Source: Pseudescherichia sp039594205 (GTDB lineage Bacteria; Pseudomonadota; Gammaproteobacteria; Enterobacterales; Enterobacteriaceae). Taken from it: a stretch of 22,408 bases of DNA. Made by a program: the position numbers and the translations under genes. Positions within the stretch are counted from its first letter, which is position 1, and each line of letters begins with the position of its first letter. This document shows positions 15,076 through 20,781 of the stretch, one piece after another. The notes under the pieces are model-generated. The model was not told the DNA's origin. It was given only the letters and a program-made list of their open reading frames with translations, and did no database searches. The DNA is taken from the NCBI GenBank assembly GCA_039594205.1, contig JBCNNW010000072.1, positions 1 through 22,408 of the forward strand. Reading direction: 5' to 3'.

Positions 15076-16398
15076 CTATTCAGTGATACGACGATAGACG
15101 GTTGGCGTGGTTTCGGGAGCTTGATCGTCTAACGTGACGGCGGACTTCACGGCTTTCGCCGCTTCCTGCCAGCTGGCCTCGTCTTTAGCGTGGATCACCG
15201 CCAGCGGCCGCTGGCCGTCAATACTGTCTCCCAGACGCGCCATATCGGTAAAGCCGACGCTGTAGTCGATGCTGTCGGAAGCCTGGCGACGACCGCCACC
15301 CATCGACACCACCGCCATGCCCAGCGCCCGGGTATCCATCGCCGAGACAAACCCTTCGGTATCGGCGTAGACCGCCTTGCTGAGGGTCGCCGTCGGCAGG
15401 TATTTTGCGTAGTTCTCAACGAAGTCAGCGGGGCCTTTTTGCGCAGCCACCATCCGGCCAAAGACCTCTGCCGCTTTGCCGTTGTCCAGTACCGCCTGCA
15501 GCTGCTGGCGGGCATCGGCGTCGTCGCGGGCAAGCTTGCCGGAGATCAGCATCTCCACGCACAGCGCCATGGTGACGTCGAGCAGACGCGGGTTGCGGTA
15601 TTCACCAGTCAGGAACTGCACCGCCTCGCGCACTTCCACCGCGTTACCGGCGCTGGAGGCCAGGACCTGGTTCATATCGGTCAGCAGAGCCGTGGTACGT
15701 ACGCCTGCGCCGTTGGCAACGCCAACGATGGCTTCGGCCAGCGCTTCAGAGAGTTCATAGGTCGGCATAAATGCCCCGCTACCCACTTTCACATCCATTA
15801 CCAGCGCATCCAGCCCTTCCGCCAGCTTTTTCGCCAGAATAGAGGCGGTGATCAGCGGAATAGAGTCAACCGTGGCGGTAATGTCGCGAGTGGCGTAAAA
15901 GCGCTTGTCCGCCGGGGCGAGGGAGCTGGTCTGGCCGATAATCGCGACGCCAACGTCCTTAATAATGTCCCGGAAGCGGCTATCGCTCGGGAAGATGTCA
16001 AAGCCTGGAATAGCTTCCAGCTTGTCGAGGGTACCGCCGGTGTGGCCCAGACCGCGTCCGGAGATCATCGGCACGTAGCCGCCACAGGCTGCCACCATCG
16101 GGCCGAGCATCAGGGAGGTTACATCGCCCACGCCGCCGGTAGAGTGCTTATCAACAATCGGGCCGTTCAGGCCGAGGCTTTTCCAGTCCAGCACCGTTCC
16201 CGAGTCGCGCATCGCCATGGTCAGAGAGACGCGCTCCGGCATTGCCATGTCATGGAAAAAGATGGTCATCGCCAGCGCAGCGATCTGACCTTCTGAAATA
16301 GTATTATCACGAATGCCGTTGATAAAAAAGCGGATCTCTTCGTCGCTGAGGGCGTGGCCATCGCGTTTTTTTCGAATGATTTCTTGAGCGAGAAACAA
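15076..16398 (-). CDS. deoA: Thymidine phosphorylase DeoA
   Basis: DeoA splits thymidine and deoxyuridine with phosphate into base and deoxyribose-1-phosphate. The 440 residues equal the E. coli enzyme. The start codon is TTG (MFLAQEIIRKKRDG), as I recall for E. coli deoA, with AGGGGG just upstream. Visible motifs are KHSTGGVGD at 84-92 (phosphate binding) and the family signature SGRGLGHTGGTLDKLE at 113-128. An all-alpha N-terminal domain is followed by the alpha/beta domain and the C-terminal PYNP region. It is the second gene of the operon; a REP pair lies between deoC and deoA, and deoB follows after 50 bp. Confidence 0.97.
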   Translation of the reverse strand: MFLAQEIIRKKRDGHALSDEEIRFFINGIRDNTISEGQIAALAMTIFFHDMAMPERVSLTMAMRDSGTVLDWKSLGLNGPIVDKHSTGGVGDVTSLMLGPMVAACGGYVPMISGRGLGHTGGTLDKLEAIPGFDIFPSDSRFRDIIKDVGVAIIGQTSSLAPADKRFYATRDITATVDSIPLITASILAKKLAEGLDALVMDVKVGSGAFMPTYELSEALAEAIVGVANGAGVRTTALLTDMNQVLASSAGNAVEVREAVQFLTGEYRNPRLLDVTMALCVEMLISGKLARDDADARQQLQAVLDNGKAAEVFGRMVAAQKGPADFVENYAKYLPTATLSKAVYADTEGFVSAMDTRALGMAVVSMGGGRRQASDSIDYSVGFTDMARLGDSIDGQRPLAVIHAKDEASWQEAAKAVKSAVTLDDQAPETTPTVYRRITE

Positions 16399-16428
16399 GG
16401 TAACCCCCTGGGATATAGCATCAGTATT

Positions 16429-16494
16429 GGCGGGTGGCGCTACGCCTACCCGCCCTACGATCCCGTAGGCCTGATAAGCGAAGCGCCATCAGGC
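16429..16494. repeat. REP pair (BIME-like) between deoC and deoA
   Basis: The first unit, GGCGGGT/ACCCGCC (16429-16454, tail CTACGA), and the second, GTAGGCCTGAT with ATCAGGC (16465-16494), lie tail to tail. They occupy most of the 106-bp gap inside the operon. A likely role is decoupling deoC expression from the distal genes. Confidence 0.75.
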
Positions 16495-16504
16495 GAATCG
16501 GATC

Positions 16505-17284
16505 TTAATAGCTGCTTGCGCTTTTGCCGTCGCCGTGGCCAAGGGCCTTCAGCAGGCTTGCCAGCAGGCTGGATGCGCCAAAGCGGTAGTGGCGTGAGTC
16601 AGCCCACTCTGCGCCGAACAGCTGGTCGGCAATGGCGAGGAACTGTGCAGCATCTTCCGCCGTACGTACGCCGCCTGCCGGTTTGAAGCCCACGGTTTTC
16701 TCGACGCCCAGATCGCGGATAGTTTCCAGCATAATGCGCGCGCTCTCCGGGGTAGCGTTTACCGGCACTTTACCTGTGGAGGTTTTAATAAAGTCCGCGC
16801 CTGCTTTGATAGCGATTTCGGAAGCTTTACGGATCAGGGCCTCCTCTTTCAGCTCGCCGGTTTCGATAATAACCTTCAGCAGCACGTTGGCCTCTGCACA
16901 GGCGGCTTTACAGGCCTGAACCAGATCGAAACCGACCTGCTCGTTGCCGGAAATCAGCGCCCGGTAGGGGAACACCACGTCCACCTCGTCCGCGCCGTAG
17001 GCAATGGCCGCGCGCGTCTCTGCCAGGGCGATCTCAACATCGTCATTGCCGTGCGGGAAGTTCGTCACCGTAGCGATGCGGATCTCCGGCGTGCCCTGCT
17101 CTTTCAGGGTTTTACGCGCAATCGGAATAAAACGCGGGTAGATGCAGATGGCGGCGGTGTTACCTACCGGGGTTTTCGCCTGATGGCACAGGGCGATCAC
17201 TTTCGCATCGGTGTCATCATCGTTCAGGGTGGTCAAATCCATCAGTTGCAATGCGCGCAGGCTGCTTGCAGTTAAATCAGTCAT
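16505..17284 (-). CDS. deoC: Deoxyribose-phosphate aldolase DeoC
   Basis: DeoC is a class I aldolase that cleaves 2-deoxyribose-5-phosphate into acetaldehyde and glyceraldehyde-3-phosphate, the final step of deoxynucleoside breakdown. The 259 residues equal E. coli DeoC. It forms a TIM barrel with Schiff-base Lys167 in FIKTSTGKV, catalytic Asp102 in ADEVDVVFP and Lys201 in VGFKPAGGVRT. The ATG at 17284 has GGAG six bases upstream. It is the first gene of deoCABD. About 59 nt separate it from the transcription start predicted at 17343 from the -10 element and CRP spacing. Confidence 0.97.
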   Translation of the reverse strand: MTDLTASSLRALQLMDLTTLNDDDTDAKVIALCHQAKTPVGNTAAICIYPRFIPIARKTLKEQGTPEIRIATVTNFPHGNDDVEIALAETRAAIAYGADEVDVVFPYRALISGNEQVGFDLVQACKAACAEANVLLKVIIETGELKEEALIRKASEIAIKAGADFIKTSTGKVPVNATPESARIMLETIRDLGVEKTVGFKPAGGVRTAEDAAQFLAIADQLFGAEWADSRHYRFGASSLLASLLKALGHGDGKSASSY

Positions 17285-17342
17285 AACACTCTCCAGAAGC
17301 TGAAGACGGCGTTTGCCGGTTCATTGTTTAACCGGGCGGGTC

Positions 17343-17358
17343 TGTTACTATTCTAACA
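17343..17358 (-). promoter_or_regulatory. DeoR operator overlapping the deoP2-like -10 box
   Basis: TGTTACTATTCTAACA differs by a few bases from the perfect DeoR palindrome seen at 17486. Read on the minus strand it contains the -10-like TAGAAT (17355-17350), so DeoR binding would block RNA polymerase. The predicted start is near 17343 and there is no good -35, as expected for a CRP-dependent promoter. Confidence 0.8.
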
Positions 17359-17372
17359 TCCTCCCGCCACGA

Positions 17373-17394
17373 CACTTCGATGCACATCACATTT
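17373..17394 (-). promoter_or_regulatory. CRP site 1 of the deoP2-like promoter (about -40.5)
   Basis: The core TTCGA-N6-TCACA (17376-17391) ends in ATTT, matching the right half of the CRP consensus perfectly and the left half partly. Its centre is 40.5 bp upstream of the start predicted at 17343, the class II activator position known for E. coli deoP2. Confidence 0.75.
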
Positions 17395-17404
17395 AATGAA
17401 AACG

Positions 17405-17421
17405 TCATGCAAAGTTGCACC
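17405..17421 (-). promoter_or_regulatory. CytR-like site between the two CRP sites
   Basis: ATGCAA (17407-17412) and TTGCA (17415-17419) form inverted half-sites like the CytR GTTGCATT octamer. The position between two CRP sites is where CytR binds cooperatively with CRP in E. coli deoP2. CytR motifs are loose, so this rests mainly on context. Confidence 0.5.
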
Positions 17422-17425
17422 ATGT

Positions 17426-17447
17426 CAATGTGAGATACATCACTATT
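17426..17447 (-). promoter_or_regulatory. CRP site 2 of the deoP2-like promoter (about -93.5)
   Basis: The core TGTGA-GATACA-TCACT (17429-17444) matches nine of ten consensus positions. Its centre lies 53 bp from CRP site 1, i.e. at -93.5, exactly the spacing remembered for E. coli deoP2. Confidence 0.8.
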
Positions 17448-17485
17448 TAAGCCGTTCATTGCGGCGATACCCGGAACGGCCGGCA

Positions 17486-17501
17486 TGTTAGAATTCTAAC
17501 A
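17486..17501. promoter_or_regulatory. Second DeoR operator (perfect palindrome)
   Basis: TGTTAGAATTCTAACA is a perfect 16-bp palindrome and a canonical DeoR site. Its centre is 143 bp upstream of the deoP2 operator and 68 bp beyond the yjjV stop. It may be the counterpart of the deoP1 operator or an auxiliary looping site. A TTGACG lies upstream on the minus strand, but its spacing to TAGAAT (12 bp) is too short for a standard promoter. Confidence 0.8.
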
Positions 17502-17569
17502 TAACGGCGCCGTCAAACGCGATAGATCGGCGGAATATCGCTCCAGGCGGGAGAGAAATGATAAAATTT

Positions 17570-18343
17570 TCACATAAACGCTTGATGTGTATTATCAAGA
17601 AGCGTAGCAGCTATCTCGTCAGGGGATTCCGGGCGTAGTTCACAAAGTGTGCTGAAGACGCGGGCGGCCTGCTCGGGGCGGTTAGGCTCCCCCTGGAAAC
17701 CGTTGAGCGGCATATCCGGCGCGTCCGTTTCCAGCAGTAACGCGGTAAGCGGCAGGCGGGCGATAACGTCACGGGTTTTACTCGCCCGCGGGTAGGTGAT
17801 GGTGCCTCCAACGCCAATCCGGTAGCCCATATCGATAAAACGCTGGGCCTGTTGCAGGCTACCCGCAAAGCCATGTACGACGCCGGTACGCGGCAGGTTA
17901 TGGCGCTTAAGGTGCATCGCCAGCTTGTCATGGGTGCGCCGGGAGTGAAGGATCACCGGCAGATCGTACTGCTTCGCCAGCCGCAGCTGCGCATCAAGGA
18001 TCTGCTCCTGCTTAGCAAACTGCGGATCCTGCCGATAGAGATCCAGTCCAATCTCGCCTATCGCCACCAGCCGGGTAGGCCGGGCGGCCAGCTGCTCGGC
18101 CAGCCTGTCAATGCAGGCTGGCGTATGGTTTTCTATCACGATTGGATGGAGTCCCAGCGCGGCATAGACGGCGTCAAACCGCTCTGCCAGCGTCAGCACG
18201 CGGGAAAAATTTGCCGCTTCGGTGGCGGGCACGATAATCGCCTCAACGCCCGCTGCTCTGGCCTGAGCCAGGCTCTGCGCCTCCTCGCCGGTAAAGGGCG
18301 GAAAGTCAAAGTGGCAGTGGGTATCGATAAAGCGTTGCGTCAT
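17570..18343 (-). CDS. yjjV: TatD-family metal-dependent hydrolase YjjV
   Basis: The 257 residues match E. coli YjjV (about 259), a TatD-type member of the amidohydrolase superfamily, probably a metal-dependent DNase. Metal ligands of the TIM barrel are visible: His9 and His11 in DTHCHFD, Glu97 in IGEIGLD, His133 in VILHSRR, His157 in VVHGFAGS and Asp207 in ETDAPDMPL. The protein should be cytoplasmic. The ATG overlaps the yjjU stop in an ATGA arrangement, so its translation is probably coupled to yjjU. It has diverged from E. coli mainly around residues 20-90. In K-12, yjjW and yjjI stand between yjjV and deoC; here the deo control region follows directly. Confidence 0.93.
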   Translation of the reverse strand: MTQRFIDTHCHFDFPPFTGEEAQSLAQARAAGVEAIIVPATEAANFSRVLTLAERFDAVYAALGLHPIVIENHTPACIDRLAEQLAARPTRLVAIGEIGLDLYRQDPQFAKQEQILDAQLRLAKQYDLPVILHSRRTHDKLAMHLKRHNLPRTGVVHGFAGSLQQAQRFIDMGYRIGVGGTITYPRASKTRDVIARLPLTALLLETDAPDMPLNGFQGEPNRPEQAARVFSTLCELRPESPDEIAATLLDNTHQAFM

Positions 18344-19413
18344 GCCGAACTCTCTTTAGTAAAGGTCGTATCATTGGCCTGCGGAGCATCAACCAGCGGG
18401 GTGGTCAGCACATCGTTTGCCACTACCGCAGGCGGCACCACTACCGTCGCCGGCGTGATGATGCGTGGCGCATGACGCAGCAGCGGCGGCTCATCCACCA
18501 GCAGCTTCCCGACGGTAGCGAGGAAGTAGCGACCGCACAGCCGCCCAAGCTTGTAGTCATCGCGCAACGCGGGCAGGCGACTGCCGAGGGCCATACTTTT
18601 CAACAGGCGCGGCGGGTAGATCTCAAAGATCCGCAGCTTGCCGGGAGGCTTCTCAATAAACTGCTGGATCGCATGGTAGCTACTCTCATGATGGTGAACC
18701 AGATTGACCAACGGCTGCAGGCTGCTGTCACCCAGCCAGCGCTCCATGCGCTTAAACCACTGGGGCGTATAGTACATCTGCGACGGCACGGTGCGGATCA
18801 CTACGATGGTTTTTGCCCCCCGCTTTGCCGCTTCCTGCACGGGAATAGCATCGCTGATGCCGCCGTCGAGATAGTTGATGCCGTCCAGCATCACGCCGCT
18901 GCGGTAAAAGCCGGGAATGGCGCTGGTGGCGCGGATCAGGTCCAGCCAGGTCTGGCTGGTGGGGGAGAAGTAGCCAGGCGTATAGTCATCCCCCCGGCAG
19001 GCGCACATATAGAATAGCTTGCCGACGTCAAACAGACGGGCAGCGGTATCCATCGCCAGCGGCATGTCTCTGGCCGTGGACTCCACCAGCCAGTCGAGAT
19101 CGATCAGATTACCGCCGCGCACGAAGCGCACCGGGTTAAAAAACTCACGGGAGGTGGTATAGCGCATAATGACTTTGCGCGCGTAGCCGGGCTGGTTACA
19201 GAGGTAGGCCGAGATGTTCTGCGCCCCGGCAGAGGTACCGAAGAAGAGTTCAAAAGGGTTAAATTGCGCGCGCATGAATTCGTCCAGCACGCCGGCAGTA
19301 AAGATGCCTCGTTGACCGCCGCCTTCACAAACTAAGGCGAGCCGCCCCGGGCGAAAGGAACTCAACGCTAACGGCGCGATATTGCCGAGCGTAACGGGAA
19401 TTCGCTGCCCCAC
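18340..19413 (-). CDS. yjjU: Patatin-like phospholipase family protein YjjU
   Basis: The 357 residues equal E. coli YjjU. Patatin features are clear: oxyanion-hole GGGQRG at 31-36, the nucleophile elbow GTSAG at 59-63 with Ser61, and the catalytic dyad Asp183 in YLDGGISDAIP. The predicted activity is acyl-ester hydrolysis of (lyso)phospholipids; the physiological substrate is unknown. There is no signal peptide. The start is GTG at 19413 (MGQRIPVTLGNIAPL) with AGGA about seven bases upstream. A proline/valine-rich tail (about 312-357) is variable. It forms an overlapping pair with yjjV, its stop TGA sharing bases with the yjjV ATG. Confidence 0.94.
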   Translation of the reverse strand: MGQRIPVTLGNIAPLALSSFRPGRLALVCEGGGQRGIFTAGVLDEFMRAQFNPFELFFGTSAGAQNISAYLCNQPGYARKVIMRYTTSREFFNPVRFVRGGNLIDLDWLVESTARDMPLAMDTAARLFDVGKLFYMCACRGDDYTPGYFSPTSQTWLDLIRATSAIPGFYRSGVMLDGINYLDGGISDAIPVQEAAKRGAKTIVVIRTVPSQMYYTPQWFKRMERWLGDSSLQPLVNLVHHHESSYHAIQQFIEKPPGKLRIFEIYPPRLLKSMALGSRLPALRDDYKLGRLCGRYFLATVGKLLVDEPPLLRHAPRIITPATVVVPPAVVANDVLTTPLVDAPQANDTTFTKESSA

Positions 19414-19479
19414 CCTGTTTTCCTGTCATTATTTTAATTATTAAAAGCTTATCTTAATTTTCTGCTTTCTAAAACCGTG

Positions 19480-19504
19480 AAAGCCAGTCACAAGGACTGG
19501 CTTT
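19480..19504 (-). terminator. Hairpin terminator after ytjA
   Basis: AAAGCCAGTC (19480-19489) and GACTGGCTTT (19495-19504) form a perfect 10-bp stem with a 5-nt loop, 25 bp beyond the ytjA stop. Read on the minus strand it is followed by CACGGTTTTAG, a weak U-run. It separates ytjA from yjjU and could act in either direction. Confidence 0.75.
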
Positions 19505-19529
19505 ACGATTTGCGGGAGTTTACGGCTCG

Positions 19530-19691
19530 CTACGGACGCCGACGCCCCATGAACAGGCTGACCAGGAACAGAATGATCCCGACAACAAAGACGATTTTTG
19601 CTGCACCTGCTGCCGTACCGGCCAGGCCACCAAAGCCCAGAGCAGCGGCAATTAACGCGATAACCAGAAATATAATGCCCCAACGAAACAT
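19530..19691 (-). CDS. ytjA: YtjA, 53-residue hydrophobic membrane protein (UPF0391/DUF1328 family)
   Basis: Translation from the ATG at 19691 gives MFRWGIIFLVIALIAAALGF, then GGLAGTAAGAAKIVFVVGII and LFLVSLFMGRRRP, ending in TAG. The 53 residues match E. coli YtjA in length and nearly in sequence. Two hydrophobic helices (about 5-20 and 31-48) are joined by a glycine/alanine-rich turn, with a basic tail suggesting a cytoplasmic C-terminus. A strong AAAGGAG precedes the start. The function is not established. It is commonly found near osmY, and stress-linked expression is plausible. It ends before a good hairpin terminator and is downstream of osmY on the same strand. Confidence 0.93.
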   Translation of the reverse strand: MFRWGIIFLVIALIAAALGFGGLAGTAAGAAKIVFVVGIILFLVSLFMGRRRP

Positions 19692-19785
19692 AAGATTCTC
19701 CTTTCCTTTACCATAGTTAACGTTACCGCTGTTAGTGAACCCTCAGGCTACTCACTGGCGATACTTACTCGGTGTGATGCTCACG

Positions 19786-19807
19786 TCCCCCGCTACAGTA
19801 CGGGGGA
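19786..19807 (-). terminator. Hairpin at the end of osmY
   Basis: TCCCCCG (19786-19792) pairs with CGGGGGA (19801-19807) across an 8-nt loop, starting 13 bp after the osmY stop. No U-tract follows on the minus strand (CGTGAGCATC), so it may be a 3'-stabilising hairpin or a weak terminator that allows read-through into ytjA. Confidence 0.5.
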
Positions 19808-19820
19808 TCGCATTCTGAGA

Positions 19821-20441
19821 TTACTTGTTAACTTTAAGATCGTTTTTTACACTTTTCACACCATCGACCGCTTTGGAGATGCTCTCCGCACGTTCGATTT
19901 GTGCCTGGGAGTCAACCGTACCGGACAGCTGGACCACACCATCGGTGGTTTCAACTTTCACTTTACGTGCCGGGACGATGTCATCAGCTAACAGCTTAGC
20001 TTTAATTTCGCTGGTAGTAGCGGTATCACCTGCATAGCCCTTCACAGAAGAGTCCTTGCCGTCGCGTACGTGCAGCTTATCGCTAACAGACTTAACGCCT
20101 TCAGTCTGTTTGGCCACTTTCACCGCCTCTTCAGCCTGCGCCTGGCTCTCAACAAAGCCGCTCAGCGTAACGACCGCTTTATCGGTCTCCACGGAGATGT
20201 CGGTGCTTTTAATGCTGTCGTGATCGACCAGAGCTGCTTTAACTTTGGCGGTGATCGCGCTGTCATCCATGAAGTTACCGACTTTATTCATAGAGCTATC
20301 GATTTTTTCCCCTGCGCTGTGAGCCGAAGATTGCGCTTTGTCAGTTGCGCTGGTCTCTGCTAAAGCAGAACCACTTGCAACAACAGAACCTAATACAACA
20401 GCCAGCAGGGTTTTAGAAATCTTCAGTCTTGTCATAGTCAT
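19821..20441 (-). CDS. osmY: Periplasmic osmotically inducible protein OsmY
   Basis: From the ATG at 20441 (MTMTRLKISKTLLAV) the product is 206 residues, against 201 in E. coli; AAGGA lies eight bases upstream. The frame is open 19 codons further up, but that part is not homologous. The signal peptide runs 1-28, ending GSALA before ETSATDK. Two BON domains follow (about 60-126 and 139-206), each with the GFVESQAQAE or GTVDSQAQIE turn and a KSV-type ending. OsmY is abundant in the periplasm in stationary phase and hyperosmotic stress, is thought to contact phospholipid surfaces, and acts as a chaperone for some outer-membrane proteins. The variable linker after the signal peptide is about five residues longer than in E. 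coli. Confidence 0.97.
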   Translation of the reverse strand: MTMTRLKISKTLLAVVLGSVVASGSALAETSATDKAQSSAHSAGEKIDSSMNKVGNFMDDSAITAKVKAALVDHDSIKSTDISVETDKAVVTLSGFVESQAQAEEAVKVAKQTEGVKSVSDKLHVRDGKDSSVKGYAGDTATTSEIKAKLLADDIVPARKVKVETTDGVVQLSGTVDSQAQIERAESISKAVDGVKSVKNDLKVNK

Positions 20442-20565
20442 CGATCTATTCCTTTCAGTTTGCCCACGTTTTGGGCTTTGAGCAGCCATCAAGGCCACTT
20501 TGCTGCTACGGTGAATGACACCTTCTCGTACAGCCGTTAATCATGTGACTAAAAAGGAGTGTGGG

Positions 20566-20619
20566 ATGAAACGCTTTTATTCACGCATTGAACAGTGCAT
20601 TCATCCACACGTCTGGTAA
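20566..20619 (+). CDS. Candidate 17-residue small ORF antisense to the osmY leader
   Basis: AAAAAGGAG stands six bases before ATG, and the frame reads MKRFYSRIEQCIHPHVW before TAA. The Shine-Dalgarno and spacing are excellent, but the ORF is very short, I recognise no family, and no convincing plus-strand promoter is visible. It could be chance. It is listed because it lies wholly within the region predicted to be transcribed in the other direction as the osmY 5' leader. Confidence 0.2.
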   Translation: MKRFYSRIEQCIHPHVW

Positions 20620-20630
20620 TCACTTTGTTA

Positions 20631-20637
20631 AATATAG
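20631..20637 (-). promoter_or_regulatory. Sigma-S-type -10 element of osmY
   Basis: On the minus strand CTATATT, followed by TAACAAAGTGAT, closely resembles the sigma-S consensus CTATACT and the osmY promoter of E. coli as I remember it (CTATATTTAACAAAG). The start would be near 20624, leaving a leader of roughly 183 nt, which is long but in keeping with E. coli osmY. Confidence 0.65.
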
Positions 20638-20746
20638 CCAACAATTTAAAAAGCGCTTGGGGGAAAAGATAAAAAACGGGGGATAAAAGCAAAAAGCGGG
20701 CTATTTAAGAACATTCCGCAAGGGACTAATAAGACAGGGAAAGTGA

Positions 20747-20772
20747 CAGAGCACGGCGGCTGCCGTGCTCTG
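20747..20772 (-). terminator. Terminator hairpin after prfC
   Basis: CAGAGCACGGC (20747-20757) and GCCGTGCTCTG (20762-20772) form a perfect 11-bp stem with a 4-nt loop, nine bases beyond the prfC stop. On the minus strand it is followed by TCACTTTCCC, a modest pyrimidine run. Confidence 0.75.
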
Positions 20773-20781
20773 AAGAGGGGA

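Larger units (their letters stand above)
20442..20781. other. osmY-prfC intergenic region (340 bp)
   Basis: From the osmY side it holds a short GCCCA/TGGGC hairpin (20462-20476) close to the osmY ribosome-binding site, a 183-nt predicted osmY leader, the sigma-S-type -10 at 20631-20637, an AT-rich stretch (about 20630-20710) and the prfC hairpin terminator (20747-20772). A 17-codon ORF with a good Shine-Dalgarno lies on the opposite strand at 20566-20619. I see no tRNA or known sRNA here. Confidence 0.7.

Noticed and set aside
15190..16296. Long plus-strand ORF (368 codons) opposite deoA
   Set aside because: It lies wholly within deoA, is rich in His/Arg/Gln as expected from the complement of GC-rich coding DNA, and resembles no family I know. 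The minus strand is certain DeoA.
17519..17541. Inverted repeat GCGATA/TATCGC between yjjV and the second DeoR operator
   Set aside because: Only 6-bp arms with an 11-nt loop and no U-run, so not convincing as a terminator for yjjV or as an operator.
19441..19716. Two longer ORFs overlapping ytjA on either strand
   Set aside because: The 53-codon ytjA frame has a strong Shine-Dalgarno and matches a known family; the longer overlapping frames have neither.
20442..20498. 19-codon in-frame N-terminal extension of OsmY
   Set aside because: It would precede the Shine-Dalgarno and bury the signal peptide; the E. coli-like start at 20441 is well supported.
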